Positions 46,078-57,773 of a DNA stretch of 64,000 nt are shown here, piece by piece (within the stretch, counting starts at the first letter, position 1; each line of letters starts with the position of its first letter). The translations under genes were made by a program, and so were the position numbers. The stretch comes from Agapanthus africanus. Its lineage: Eukaryota; Streptophyta; Magnoliopsida; Asparagales; Amaryllidaceae. The notes below the pieces were generated by a model. It had not been told where the DNA came from. It saw nothing but the letters and a program-made list of their open reading frames with translations, and did not search any database. The stretch covers positions 756,717,632 to 756,781,631 of the forward strand of contig CM057340.1 of NCBI GenBank assembly GCA_030015575.1, given 5' to 3'.

Positions 46078-46264
46078 GAGACTCCGAAACGAGTGAATAA
46101 ATTACAAACTTCGAGACAAGTACATAAACTAGAGACTCTGATACGAGTGAATAAACTACAAACTCCGAGATGAGTACATAAACTAGAGACTCCGAAACGA
46201 GTGAATAAACTAGAGACTCGGAAACGAATGAATAAACTAGAGGCTCCGGCGAGTGAATAAACTA
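46078..46264 (+). repeat. Seven-copy 27-bp tandem array
   Basis: Units are of the form GAGACTCCGAAACGAGTGAA plus TAAACTA. Units 2 and 4 are a CAAACT(T/C)CGAGA variant, giving a 54-bp higher-order alternation; the last unit is 2 bp short. Confidence 0.9.
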
Positions 46265-46321
46265 ATTTGCGCTAAATTAAGACATCAAACACAGAGGAGC
46301 GCATGCAAAAAAAAAGAATGT

Positions 46322-46327
46322 TTTATT
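46322..46327 (-). terminator. Poly(A) signal of the antisense gene
   Basis: AATAAA on the minus strand lies about 70 nt past the TAA of the antisense gene and is followed by a T-rich run. The position fits a plant 3' end. Confidence 0.55.
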
Positions 46328-46394
46328 CATGAATCAATGTGTTTGAAAGATACAAGTTATATAAAAACGGGGGCTGCGGATACAATTCTAGCCT

Positions 46395-47751
46395 TTAAGA
46401 AGGCGGGGCTTTCAATAAAATAGCAACCAATTCGCTCTTATGCCGCAGCTCCTCCTCACGTGCCACTATTGCATCCAGCATCGATTCAACTTGAGCCCGT
46501 TGTTGTAAGCATGATGAAAGCTTCTCAGCAATTTCCTGCATAGCAACTTCGCAATCTCACATTCCCCGCTCAGTAGAGTCGAGGTTCTGCCTCAGTGCCA
46601 TTCTTTTAGAAACGCATTGTTGAAAATTTTCAAAATTAATCTGCAGCTGTGCGGCATTCGTTTCGACCTAGGCACGCAATTGGCTGGATTCTCCAGAAGC
46701 TGTCTCATATTCCTTTTGCTTCAGGACCAATTTCTACTCAAAGTATTGAATGGAAGTGGCACTTTGCTCGATCTATGTGATCAGTTGAGCCTTCGAGGAT
46801 AATACCTCAGGTGCAAGACGCTTGTGCTCGATCTTATGGAGACAAGCTTCAATTCGCTTACAGTAGTCAACCAAAATGCCGACGAAATCTTCATTGTGGA
46901 AAGTCACAAGTGTCGCCAGCATAGGGTTGACCTCGTCCGTATTGTCCGCAGCAGAAGTGAGAGTTTCAACATTGAGGTCTTCAATAAATTCACTTAGCAT
47001 CTGCCTGCTATTTTCCGCACCCCTGGAAGACAGACGCTTAGCGAAGGGCCACACGGGCATAGAAATGCGAGACTCCAGAGGAGCAAAAGCCGGTGTAGCT
47101 GCTACAGAATAAAGCACGTACAAAGAAGGGTCAGATTTCAACCTAAAAATAAAAAAAGGATGATGATGAATGAGATTTAACATACCAGTAGTCGAAAGTG
47201 GAAAATCAGGGAGCATAGGAAGCTCGACTATTCCTTCGTTCTCTTCCTCGAGCCGTAAGACTGTGGTCAATACGAGAATAAGCTTAGCAATAGAAAGATT
47301 ACCCGTAGAAAGATGAAATAAGTGATGAAGAATATACTAACCAACGTCCGAAGGAGGAATGAATTCCGATTGGAAGGCGAAGTGCGAGTTTAACATTTGG
47401 TATAAATGGTCAAAAAGCACTCCTGCAAGATTGCAACAATATATGGTAAAGTAATTCATCCAAGAAATAATATCTACACCGAAACAAAGAAATGAAAAAT
47501 CTTTACATTCCGTCATTAAACCCGAGAGAACTCGGGGGGCACAATAGAGATAGGAGGAGCAGCGACGATCATGGCAATGGCTGACGGTGATTCTTCAATC
47601 AGCATAGCACCGGGGATTACTACCCCTATTTTCATAATAAAGGAGATATCAGCAAATATGTCCAGCAGGATTGAGAACCCAAAATAAAAAACACGAGAAA
47701 TACCTGACGGGGCAGGAACCATAGCGGTGTCTGGAGCGCCACTAACCATGG
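46395..47751 (-). pseudogene. Spliced antisense gene in Tat element A (3' part), coiled-coil product
   Basis: On the minus strand five exons (47751-47704, 47625-47522, 47422-47342, 47260-47186, 47101-46395) are separated by four GT-AG introns of 78, 99, 81 and 84 nt. Introns 1, 3 and 4 are all phase 1 and join open frames; intron 2 needs a 1-nt correction. Exon 5 codes for a helix-rich, coiled-coil-like C-terminus with Leu/Glu/Gln repeats. It has in-frame stops at 46773, 46734, 46668 and 46557 and a final TAA at 46395. The 5' part was cut off by element D at 47752. Antisense extra ORFs are known in some Tat elements (Grande, Retand); this may be a relative, and the function is unknown. Confidence 0.65.
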
Positions 47752-49904
47752 TGTTAGTTATATGTATGCCCTAGAGGCCATTACTGTACATACGATGTAT
47801 ATTGTAATGGATGCTTGGACATATATAGGGAGGACTTTCTTGCTCGACATGATAGTATGCTATCTGGTTATACTTTATCTTAACATGTACTCTGATTGTC
47901 TCTATGTTACATGTTGATAAAGCCCTTAGAATATGTACTCGACTACTGGGACTATGATGAGATCATACCAGTGGGGCACGGTAGACGACGAGTACATCCT
48001 ATAACTGTTCCTAGTCGAGGGTGTATTAAGACAGGGCATCGATACACCAGAGTAGACTAGCGTATACGCATCTTGACCCATATGATGGGCGATGGATGAT
48101 CCCATATCCATCGGTGTTTGACATCAAGGATGGTGTACGGGTGCTCAGTAGAGACTGGGTACACTGGACGGACTCGCCGAGAACTCCCAGATGGTATTAT
48201 ACCTTACGTCAGATGGCAGTTCTCCGGTGACACTGGTACAAAGTAGTCTGTTGACCCGAGATCGTCATAGAGTCTTGTGTGATTCCCACTATGCTTTGAT
48301 TTCCATCATACCACGTCTAAGAGGGTGTGCAAAAAGGTGGCTTTTAGGTACAGTCCCGAATCACATGGAGGCAATGAGCGATAGAAGGGGATTCGTCTCT
48401 CCCGGTATAGGGAGTTGATGTTGTGCTGTGTTCGATTGACTATAACTGGAAATCGCTAGCCAGGGTTGCTGAGATTTATTGGTAAGTGTTATCAGTAGTT
48501 TCTCAAACTGTTATAGACCTCATATCGACATGACTTATCAAGCTACTGGGGTCTGACGCTTACCACCCCTAGGCGAGATATGCGACACATCAAACGACGA
48601 GACCGGACTGTACGGGAGTGTTACTGATTGGATTCACAGGAAAATATACAGGCTTTCTTGTTGATCTTCTGAGTGCTCAATACCTGGGTGGCTGTTACGT
48701 TTAGCTGACCGCTTGCAGCTTGTGGGTGTTTGATATGATCATCACCTACTGCCGGCGTATTGACGATTCTTTAGAGTCCTACATAGAGCTTTCTTGACTC
48801 AGGCAGAACGGAGTAGGGGCACATATGTGATATGTGCGGGACCGAGTATAATGCGATAAGAGATACCGTATTCTATTCTCGCGATATTTGATATCAGCCG
48901 GATCATCGGATCAAGTGTTGATTCGATGAATCGGTAAAAGAGATATTAGTCGGTTATATGCGATATAGCCGGATTGTCGGATCAAGTGTTGATTCGATAA
49001 TTTAATGTATAATAATATATATGATATATTTAATCACATTATCTAATATTAGCTCACTAAAGAATTCTTTTTCTCACTCGGGTAATACATTGATATATAT
49101 GCGATATATGTTAATTGTATTATTTTATTTTGTTACAATAAGTATTATATATGTGATATATAATATTGAAACATGATATGATAACTAATGCAACATGTTT
49201 AGTGAAGATTAAACAAGGTTAGGGTTTGTTTTGGGTTAGTTCCTTCTTGATGCTTCTAGAAGGTTTCCTTTTGTTTTTGCTAAGATATTTTCAAATGACT
49301 CATGCTTTAACCCAACCCAAACCCTAGCCCTAGTTAAATCTCTACAAAGCTTTAGTCAACCATGGTTGCATTATTCATCATGATTATGTTTTCATTATTC
49401 ATCACAAAAGGAACACTATTCTTCTTCTTCTTCGTCCTTGATCAAAAGCTTTCTTGCTTTGCTTTTTGTGATGATTATATGTAAGAAAAAGATTATAAAT
49501 GAGAGAAAAAAATCCTACTTCATCATCCTTATCTATCATTGCCCTTTAGATGAGAGTGTTCACTTCATTTAGTGAGTGAGAGCTTGTGTTAATGAAACTT
49601 CAAGGTAGATCATCTTTGTTATCGAAGATCGGAAGCAAGCTTGCATCTTTCTCTTCGTGGAGCCTCTCGAGAGTCCGGAACACGATGATCGCAGCGAAGG
49701 GACCTCAACACGGAGCTTTAGAAGTGAAGGACCGGATCTACAAAGGTTGTAATCCCTCTCACTTAGTGTTAAACTGTTTAACATGCTTGTTTTCGTCTAA
49801 ACTCTAGTAAAGATCTCGTTTAGGGTTGTTCGGCACGGCTAAATTTTAAATCGGGCATGGTTGATGCCTTGTAGACCCTTGTGCGTGTGCCTAACAACCC
49901 TACA
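47752..49904 (+). repeat. 5' LTR of D
   Basis: Starts TGTTAGTTATATGTATGCCC and ends ACAACCCTACA, aligning throughout with the 2188-bp LTR of C but clearly diverged. No gene; the short minus-strand ORF at 47926-48111 is the same LTR artefact as in C. Confidence 0.95.
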
Positions 49905-49905
49905 G

Positions 49906-49918
49906 TGGTATCAGAGCC
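49906..49918 (+). promoter_or_regulatory. Primer binding site of D (tRNA-Met type)
   Basis: TGGTATCAGAGCC, one base after the LTR, as in C. Confidence 0.95.
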
Positions 49919-52900
49919 AAGCTAGGGTTTTATGCGAAGTCTAGGCGATGTTTAAAGTCCGATCGAACCCCGAAACCCCATTTAACCCTAGTTTCTGGAA
50001 ATTTTTCAAAACTGTTGATTTTTTCATATTAAAAATACTCAAAAAAATCAGTAGGGTATTTTAGTAATTACTGTGAAATACGACATCTTAATTCCACTAA
50101 AGGGCCGCGAAACCGCGGCAATACCTTTCTTGCGCGGCGGTTCTGCGGCGGAACAGTAAAATTAGGGTTAGGGTTTTGTACAGTAACTTCAGTACCAACT
50201 TCCTGATTCTTCTGGGAATTTTTAATTATACTCAAGTGTTGAGTTTTCTGGGTTGTATTGGGGACTCGTTGATTCGATCGGATAATTTAACTTCGTTTAA
50301 GTTTTTTTCGGATAATTTTAGAAACTGTTAAAAAGTTCGAACGGATATCAATAACTCACTTTTTCCCCTGTCGGAAAATTTTCAAAAGTTGAATTTTTTC
50401 TCGAGTTTGGAAGTTTCGAAAAGTCGTGCAAGTAACACGGTGGACCCTCTAGAAGACAACAAAGCTTAACTCGATTATGTGACCGTCTGAACCGCCTCTA
50501 AATCTTAGGGTTTGGGGCAGTACGGCGTGCCACATGTGAGGCGTTGGCTTGACTCTTCTACGGCTGGACCATTGGTACTGTGGCATGTAATAGATGCTTT
50601 TAAAACTCCATTCAAGTGTTGAGCTATTTGGAAAACTTGGGTGTTTGATTATTCGATCGGAAAGTTTAACATTGTCTATTTATCTGGGATGTGATACAAT
50701 ATTTGGAATCCACATGTAGTTATGAGATAACTAATTTGAATGTTATAAATCGAGCAGTTTAGTCTCAATGATCGGTTGCCACGGGATTTTGATGTGATCA
50801 AAAGTCCGTCGCAATCACGTAGCGTACGCGGATACTCACCGGGTAAACTTAATAAACAGCCACGCCCCATAGCCCCGACCAAGTGACTGTAGGAGAACAC
50901 CATCGCCAAAAGCATCCGTTCGGGTGCTCGCGGCAGCGGTGTTCCGCCTTAGTGCGCTTCGTCGACGGCATCCGGGGGTGCGGCCGACTACTAAAGTTTA
51001 CGACGAGCATTCGATCAGGATGTCGGGAATCTTGTTGAATTGCCCGACTTGATATTGAAAAGAGTTTTCGATAATGAGACTAAAATGCGGGGTTTATAAT
51101 TGTTAGGCATGCGATGTCTAAGGAATTCATTTGGTTAGGCATGCGATGTCTAAAGAGGTTGCGGATTCCAACTGTTGTAGTTTTACACTTTTTTTCTGTG
51201 ACCGTAAGCATAGTATGTCGTGTATCACCGGCTTCGTTGCTATACATCAACGACAATCGGGATATGCATACTTGCTTACGTTGATGATATGAGATATTAT
51301 GTGTTGCTGTGATATGTTATATTGGATCGTCGCGTTTGAATAGCCGGGGGTTTTATGTGAGATGAGAGTTTTTCTTTTTCATTCATGTAAAATTCATTTA
51401 TATGTAATATTCTTTTATTGGGGCACTTACGGGCTGAGAATGATGTCACCATTGTATATTATTTATTTTTCCGCATTAGGTAGACCCAAGGCGGGGAGCA
51501 CAAGTAACCGGATTCTAGGGTCCAGTGGGAGACCATCTCGAGGAGTCGAGACCGGGTCTCCTAACCTTAGAATTGGCAGTGTTGTTTGCCGCTCTCGTAG
51601 GGGTCTAGGGATGTGGGTTTGGCTATTCATCGTGACCGTGGAATCCGTGTTTTATACAGGCTCGTATTAAAACACGGACGTCCTAATATATCCAATATTT
51701 CATATATGTTCTTCTGCTGCAATGTTCTGTGATGAGATCATATTACTGCATTAGACGAATGTTTATATTATATATATGAGATATATGTTATATTGCAGAT
51801 TTCGTTTCAAATGTGATGCTTGTGAAGCATAATAAAATGGGACTTCATTAATGAGATTAATGAAACTAAAAGAAACCTAAAGATGTTGTAGAAACTTGTT
51901 TAAAAACTGGTAGCTCTCGTTCTTGCTTTGCATAGCGGTATTCCTTGTAGAACATCCAGCACCTTATTCGATAAGGAAAGAGCCGAGATCCCTTCACCGG
52001 GAGTGAACTCTTTAGTGAAACTAGCAGATGCTACAAACTCGGTTTGTCTTTTGATTGCTTCTATAGTTCTTGCTTTGCATAGTGATATTTGTGAAATATC
52101 CTACACCTTATTCGATGAGGAAAGAGCCGACGATCCCTTCACCAGGAGTGACCTTTTTAGCAAAACTAGAAAAGCCTAAAAAACATTCCATTTAAAATCA
52201 CTCGATTCTACAACGATATCAAGTTCATTACGCAAAGGGTTTTCTTACAAACCTGTCGTAGCCCTCCGTCATTTCAGATAAATACTACTTAGTATTCGTG
52301 CTGCGGTAGTTAGGCATTCGTCAAGGCATAGTGTACGGTAGCTAACTAGTGCTTATCTGCTAGCATACGATGCGATTGGATTAAGGTATTCGTGCGGTGT
52401 TGTTTTGCATTCGTCAAGGGTCGTACGGGTGGGTTTAATTCAATCAGGAAATGTACGGGTTGAACTTGACTAGCGGGCTATGGGTGGTTTGGCATTCGTC
52501 AAGGTGATAGGACGCTAGGGGTAAATATTATTGGGAATTTCAAGTGTTGAAATTTGCAATGAGATTGCATACCTTCTATGAGATAGTTGGATCCCGATAC
52601 TCGCTGCAAGTAAGAGTTACTCCTGAGAGAGTTTTACATATTACAATTAGCCGATCAAATAGGTGTCTAGAAAGGTGTTAACGGGGTTACGCCCCTGGGA
52701 AAACGAGCTTTACTTTAATTAGTTCTGTGCGAAAGCATGGGGAACCTCCCTCAAAGTACCAGCACTGGCCTAGCTGAAACATTGGCGAACTTGTAGGGTT
52801 TAATTAATCCCGGCTAGTCTTTCCTTTTAGGGTTTGAAGGAAGATTTGACTAAAACAGTGGGAGACATCCTGATTAGATAAATTGATAACCAATCTAATC

Positions 52901-52945
52901 TTGTAAAAGCGCACGCTGAGTGTTTTCTTCTCTCTCTCTCTCCAG
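49919..52945 (+). other. Conserved gag-less leader of D
   Basis: Aligns with C's leader: GC-rich double dyad (50103), GGCAGTACGGCGTGCCACAT block (about 50515), hairpin block (51535-51560), two-copy repeat (about 51914 and 52068), triple GTCAAGG motif (52312-52505) and the CT tract plus CAG at 52926-52945. D carries about 390 bp absent from C (roughly 50710-51100), ending in a 19-bp direct repeat (51103-51121 and 51135-51153). No gag is found. Confidence 0.8.
50103..50151. repeat. GC-rich double-dyad palindrome in D leader, decayed
   Basis: GGCCGCGAAACCGCGGC, spacer AATACCTTTCTTG, then CGCGGCGGTTCTGCGGCGG. It occupies the same leader position as 19561 in C, but its spacer begins AATACC as in E's LTRs. 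Confidence 0.8.
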
Positions 52946-54740
52946 GTAGCGACCATATCACGCCTTAATCAAGATAATAATTCGGATATATTGACCGAAC
53001 CCGCTTGTTATACTGAGCTGGGGAACGTTGGTCCCGCTCCAACTTATAATTGTTATAAGACAGAGCAGGAAATGGGGAATACCAGATTTCCCGTGCCGCC
53101 CAAACGAAGAAAGTGCATGCTGATGCATCTTCTTCGGGTGTGTTCATTACAGAGAACTGTTTCTCAGTATCATTTACGTCCTGGGTATGAGATACCAGAT
53201 CAGGATCCCGCAAATGTAATTTGTTACATGGGCTACAGAGAGGTAGAGAACTGAGAACGGGTGATAAGTTTCATGAGATAGAAAACGGTGCAAGTGTTGC
53301 AGCCAAGTCTGTTGGTCAGTATCACCCTGTATTACCAGAATACATTGATTCTGAACGAATGTTATTAGATATCGAACCTGATATACAACATCATATCAAT
53401 CTCTTTACTAGTAAAGAAGGATATAATTTTGTATTGTTGGATAATGTTTTGAACATTTCCTATATCAAGAGTTAATCGGTTCGGGCACGTTATCTAAAAG
53501 CATAGACGTTCGAAATCAAACCACAGTTCTTAACGTATAGAACACACACAAGAGGAAGAGTTCAGAAATGAACAAATCCTTCTTGAGGCATTGTAGACTA
53601 GGTCATATCAATGCGACCCGGTTAGCTGAAGTTACATATAGATGCATATTTAAATTAGTTTGAATTTACATCTTGTGAAACTTGCCGGTCATGTTACAGA
53701 GATAAGATGACCACTGCTCCGTTTATTGGAAACAGAGAAAGAGTTAGTGAACTCTTGGGACTGATACATGCTGATGTATGAAAATCCCTTGTCTACACAT
53801 GCCAGGACCGGTTCTTTGTACTTCATTACATTCACTGATTATCTCTCAAGATTCGGACATATGTTCCTGTTGAAACACAAGTCTGGAACTTTTGAGAAAT
53901 TCAATGAATATAAGTTAGAAGTAGAGAACCAAAAATGGGTATAAGTATTATGTCCTTTGATGAGATCAAGGAGGAGAATACTTGAGCACGGAAATCCTGG
54001 ACTATTCTAAAGGAATGAGATTCTCTCTCAGCATTACTCCTCCGTATACACCACAGCACATCGGTGTATCCGGGCGGAGCAATCACACCCTATGTGATAT
54101 GGTGTACTCTATGATGAGTACTGCTGAGTTGCCTATTTCCTTTTGGGAGTTATGCACTTGAGAAGCTGCATACCTATTGAATAGGGTTCAAATCAAATCA
54201 GTTGCCTACCACTTCATATGTGATATGGAAAGGGAAGAGCCCATATCTTAAGTTTGTTAAGATTTGGGATTGTCCGGCCTATGTCTAAAAAGAAAAATCC
54301 GGACAAGCTCGAGACAAGGTCTGTTCTGTAGAACTGGAAAGGTTCCAGCTATACAAACTGTAGCTGATGATTTGGTAAACCCGAAGGATTCAATAGATTC
54401 CAACGAACCTCAGCCTCTCTACCGATCTAGTAGGGTTCCTCACCCACCTGAGAGATACTTCGGTTTCTCAATGACAGTGGGAGCGATGATTGCATCATGA
54501 GATGATGACCCAACTAGTTTTGAGCTGGCCAGCAGGAGTGGGACTCTGTAAGAATGGCTGGATGCTTAGCGATCTGAGATGGAATTCTTATACACCAACA
54601 AAGTATGGACTTTGGTTGCTTTATCTGAAGGGTTAAATCCCATCAGGAGCAAGTATATCTTGAGAAGATTACTTGGTATACATGAAAAAGTTGAGACTTT
54701 CAAAGCTAAACTTAAGTCCATCCAGATCCTACTTGCCACA
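52946..54740 (+). pseudogene. Decayed pol of D (protease, integrase, start of RT)
   Basis: Aligns base by base with C from 22022 to about 24025. Fragments show the same N-terminal leader peptide, a damaged protease region, the integrase zinc-finger region (C-R-L-G-H-I-N equivalent at 53594), the P-P-Y-T-P-Q-H core, and the Pro/Glu-rich linker before RT. Many single-base indels and stops are present, and no frame stays open beyond about 90 codons. RT is cut at 54740 by E, immediately before TGATTG. It is a plain relic but useful as an outgroup for C. Confidence 0.85.
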
Positions 54741-56428
54741 TGATTGAAAGAATTAAAGTTAACCGCAATCAAGACGGTGTCGCTATGCAGCTAGCCGGTT
54801 GAGCACGGGTCGGTCCACAGGGAGATGGTTGTATGTCCTTTCTTGTCTTAGACGAGTCAATAAAGAATTTGTGTATGTTTGTTTCTAACCTATGTGTTTA
54901 TTTGCAAGTATAAAGTTGTTAAGAAAAGATACGAGATTGTAAACTAAGAAAATCCGTACTCAAAACCTTTGAGCCGAGTCTTGACCAATTGAAGCTAAAG
55001 CAATCGGCAACAACGTGGATTAGGGGATTTAAGCGCGGTATTCGTGGAATACGGCTTATTTACCCTTGTCCTTCCGTTCTTGTCTCTTGCTTTCGCCTCC
55101 GGCCAAACCGAACGCAACCGGTCGTGGTTAGGAATCACCGTTACCTTGTCAGGGTAGGGTGCCTAACGGAGCGCTTGCGTATGGTTTGGGCGGAGTTCAA
55201 TGGAAAATAACGGGAAAAGGAAATGAGCAAAGAAATGTTAACTTACAATATCAGATGGATTCTTAACAACAACAATAAATACAACATTCACAAAATGAAC
55301 AAAAGAGAGCAAAAGAAAAGATAAACAAAGAAAAGAAAAGATTACAAGAAAGAAAGTGCATGAATTAAATTGCAAGAAAGTAAAGCAAGGTAATAAAAGA
55401 AAGTAATAAATAAGAAAATAAAAAGAACAAGAAACTAGGACTCAAAATAAGCATGTGATCAATAGCCAACCCTTAAACTTGCAAGCTCAATCAAGAGGTT
55501 GCAAGATCAAGGGAAGGGTAGAGAACGCATGTGAAATGAAGTGCTAATTCCATGAAAGAATACGACCCTTGAGATCAATAACTAACCCTTAACCATTCAA
55601 GCTCAATGAAGAGGTTGAATGATCAAGAGAAAGCAAGAATCTCAAGGGGAAGAAGAAACAAAAGAGAATGATACAAAACCCTCATCTTCATTGATCTCCC
55701 ACTCAAAAAGCTCTCACTACAATTTTCATGGAAAAAGAATGAAGAAGAAGAAGAAAAACTATATAAAAGACTACAAAAGAGGAACAAAAGAATGACCCTT
55801 GGTTGGGCTCAGATCTGCTGTATTTATAGGCAGGGAAATGAAACCCTAGGGGCAAATTCTGACACAATATGAAGTCCCCAAAATGCCCAGAAAAAACGAC
55901 AGGGAGAGGGGCCCACATGGCCGCGGATCCGCGGCCAATACCCCCTATTGGCCGCGGATCCGCGGCTATATAGGTGAGTTAGGTCGTGGTATTTTTGGTG
56001 CTTCCCTGGTTTCTTGTCCCCTGTTGTCTGGTACATATATTTTCTGAAAATACTTTCACATTGCTTCCAGAATTTCTGTTGAGAAAAGGTGGACTTTTGT
56101 GGATGCTTTTGTCATGATTGCCTCGAGCTCCGCGTAGATTTCTTGGAACTTGTTGTTGCCATTGAGCCTTGTGCATGAAGGTGACATTGATTTGACATTT
56201 TGTCTTCCTAAACAGGTATCTGGCAACATACGGATGACGAGCGGAGACCGTGTTTTCTCAGTGGTTGGCAGGAACCCGGATTTTGTCGTGTTTTCCATGA
56301 ATTTCACCGTTTTAGAACCGAGAACCTGTATCCTGCAAATATGTAACAAACACGGATTAAAAGCACCTACCTATAAACAACCGAGCGTAAGAATGGGCGG
56401 TATAAAATGCAGTATTCTGTGATGAACA
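54741..56428 (-). repeat. E LTR 1 (3' LTR of the complete unit)
   Basis: On the minus strand it starts TGTTCATCACAG and ends AATTCTTTCAATCA. It carries the double dyad (55919-55966) and TATAAATA (55828-55821). The 90-codon ORF and others inside it also occur in LTR 2 and have no recognisable product. Confidence 0.95.
55919..55966. repeat. GC-rich double-dyad palindrome in E LTR 1
   Basis: GGCCGCGGATCCGCGGCC occurs twice (second copy short by two bases), separated by AATACCCCCTATT. Because AATA/TATT also pair, the whole 48 bp is one inverted repeat with a 5-nt centre. Confidence 0.97.
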
Positions 56429-57773
56429 AATACCCCCAAACTTAACTTTTGCTCGTCCCGAGCAAAACCAATTATTCACAAAAAAATAAAATCCTAACCG
56501 CACTTTCGCAGGGAACGCGATTGCACTGAGCGCGTGCAACAAGCCGTTAAACCTCTAGGTGTCCCTAGTAGGAGGAGTGTTGTCTCCTGAGGGTTTTCAG
56601 CGGATACTACCCACAAAATCCCGTCAAGCTAGTGTCATAAGTTAACATCGATTCTACTCCTATAGTTTAGTATTTACGTTAGAAATTCTATCATCCTAAG
56701 TTAGAAATATCCAACCCTTATTTTTCACACCACCTATCTATTTACCCTTAGATTATATACGTTCCAAAAAAGTTTAGAAAGATGTCGGTTCTCCTGAGTT
56801 TTCCTTCTAAAGCGTGGCCTCAAATCAGGGATTTTTATCAACTTTACAGAAAACACAAGTCTTATTCTTCATTTCTATCTTTTATTCAAACATCGATTGT
56901 ATACCCCTACGTGTATGTATATTTGCACCCCTACGCTTAAGAATTCAATTCAAGCTATAATACCCTTGCCCTAATACCTAATACTACTTCTTTTCATTAA
57001 GGATGGACGGATTTGCTCACACACCTTTCATGCGACTATTAATGCTTCTTGAGGCACTAACGACCGATTACTGAATGTGTGAACTTAAAGCGTAAATAGC
57101 AGTTTTCAGGTCTTGACTTTATTCTATTTTTTCTTTTTCTTTTTCTTTTTCTTTTTCTTTTTCAAGACCGGATATATCTTTCAACATGCTCTTTTGGTGT
57201 TTAGCTTTAAATACCGTTTTTCCTTTCATACTAAGCTTTCAAGCAAGAGTATTTCTAGGTATCCTCTACTATCCCAAGTTTCAAGGTGCGTGTAAGTGCA
57301 GTTTGTAAGGTATATACTTTCTAAATTTGAACTCAAGAAAAGAAACTATTTTTCAGACTTATCCTTCAGTAAAGCTTCAATACTTTCCCTTCATCTTGAC
57401 TTAACTCAAGAACTGAACTCAAGATTACCTATTTCTCAAAAAAAACTGTAAGGACGTATACTTACCAAAGTTAGACAGAATGAGGGTTATTTTTAGGGTT
57501 TTCAATTCCTAAGCCTAGAATTTAGTTATTTCTATCATATCAACTAAACTTTCGGAATAAAGATCTAAGTTACCCTATTAGCTAACTTGACGACAAAGTT
57601 TTTATATTTTTTGGAAAATTTTTAATTTTTGTGGGTTTTTAATAGGGTATGCAAATGCAAAATATACAAATGAATGCGAAGGAAGAAAGCTTACTGAGCA
57701 CACCCCCAAACTTAAACTTGACAGTGCCCTCACTGTCAGGCTACACCAAGAGGGTCAAAATTGTCGGCGCTCC
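56429..57773 (-). other. 3' noncoding region of E
   Basis: No gene. The polypurine tract (TTAAGTTTGGGGGTATT on the minus strand) lies at 56429-56445, and two further TTTGGGGG copies lie near 57705 and 57836. A (TTTTTC)n run at about 57127-57162 has one unit fewer than its copy at about 63022-63063. Confidence 0.8.

Larger units (their letters stand above)
43592..46321 (+). other. Repeat-rich 3' noncoding region of Tat element A
   Basis: Between integrase and the antisense gene there is no convincing ORF. Local repeats fill much of it: GACCGAGATGT(C)CCTAAACT three times at 43710-43806, two diverged blocks of GATCCTTACGACTCATAAGG-like words at 44080-44225 and 44395-44575, and the tandem arrays listed separately. 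TGTATACA(A/T)TCCAT(G/A)GGCA at about 44309 and 44986 also occurs near 2833. Long, repeat-filled 3' regions are usual for Tat/Ogre elements. Confidence 0.75.
47752..54740 (+). mobile_element. Angela-type copia element D, old, truncated by E
   Basis: Same family as C: LTR at 47752-49904, Met-type PBS at 49906, gag-less leader, then pol relics to 54740, where E is inserted in the RT region (corresponding to C at about 24026). Pol is riddled with stops and frameshifts, so D is much older than C. It inserted into the antisense gene of A after ACCATGG. The right half and its target duplication lie beyond the window. Confidence 0.9.

Noticed and set aside
46078-46264. Regularly spaced repeats that could suggest a CRISPR-like array
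   Set aside because: Units are directly adjacent without unique spacers, and the genome is eukaryotic; it is a tandem satellite.
56150-56422. 90-codon plus-strand ORF in E's LTR, repeated at 62045-62317
   Set aside because: It lies antisense in an LTR, has no recognisable domain, and both copies are simply the two LTRs.
57113-57295. Phe-rich ORF over the (TTTTTC)n run, also at 63008
   Set aside because: Product of a simple repeat read in frame; no gene.
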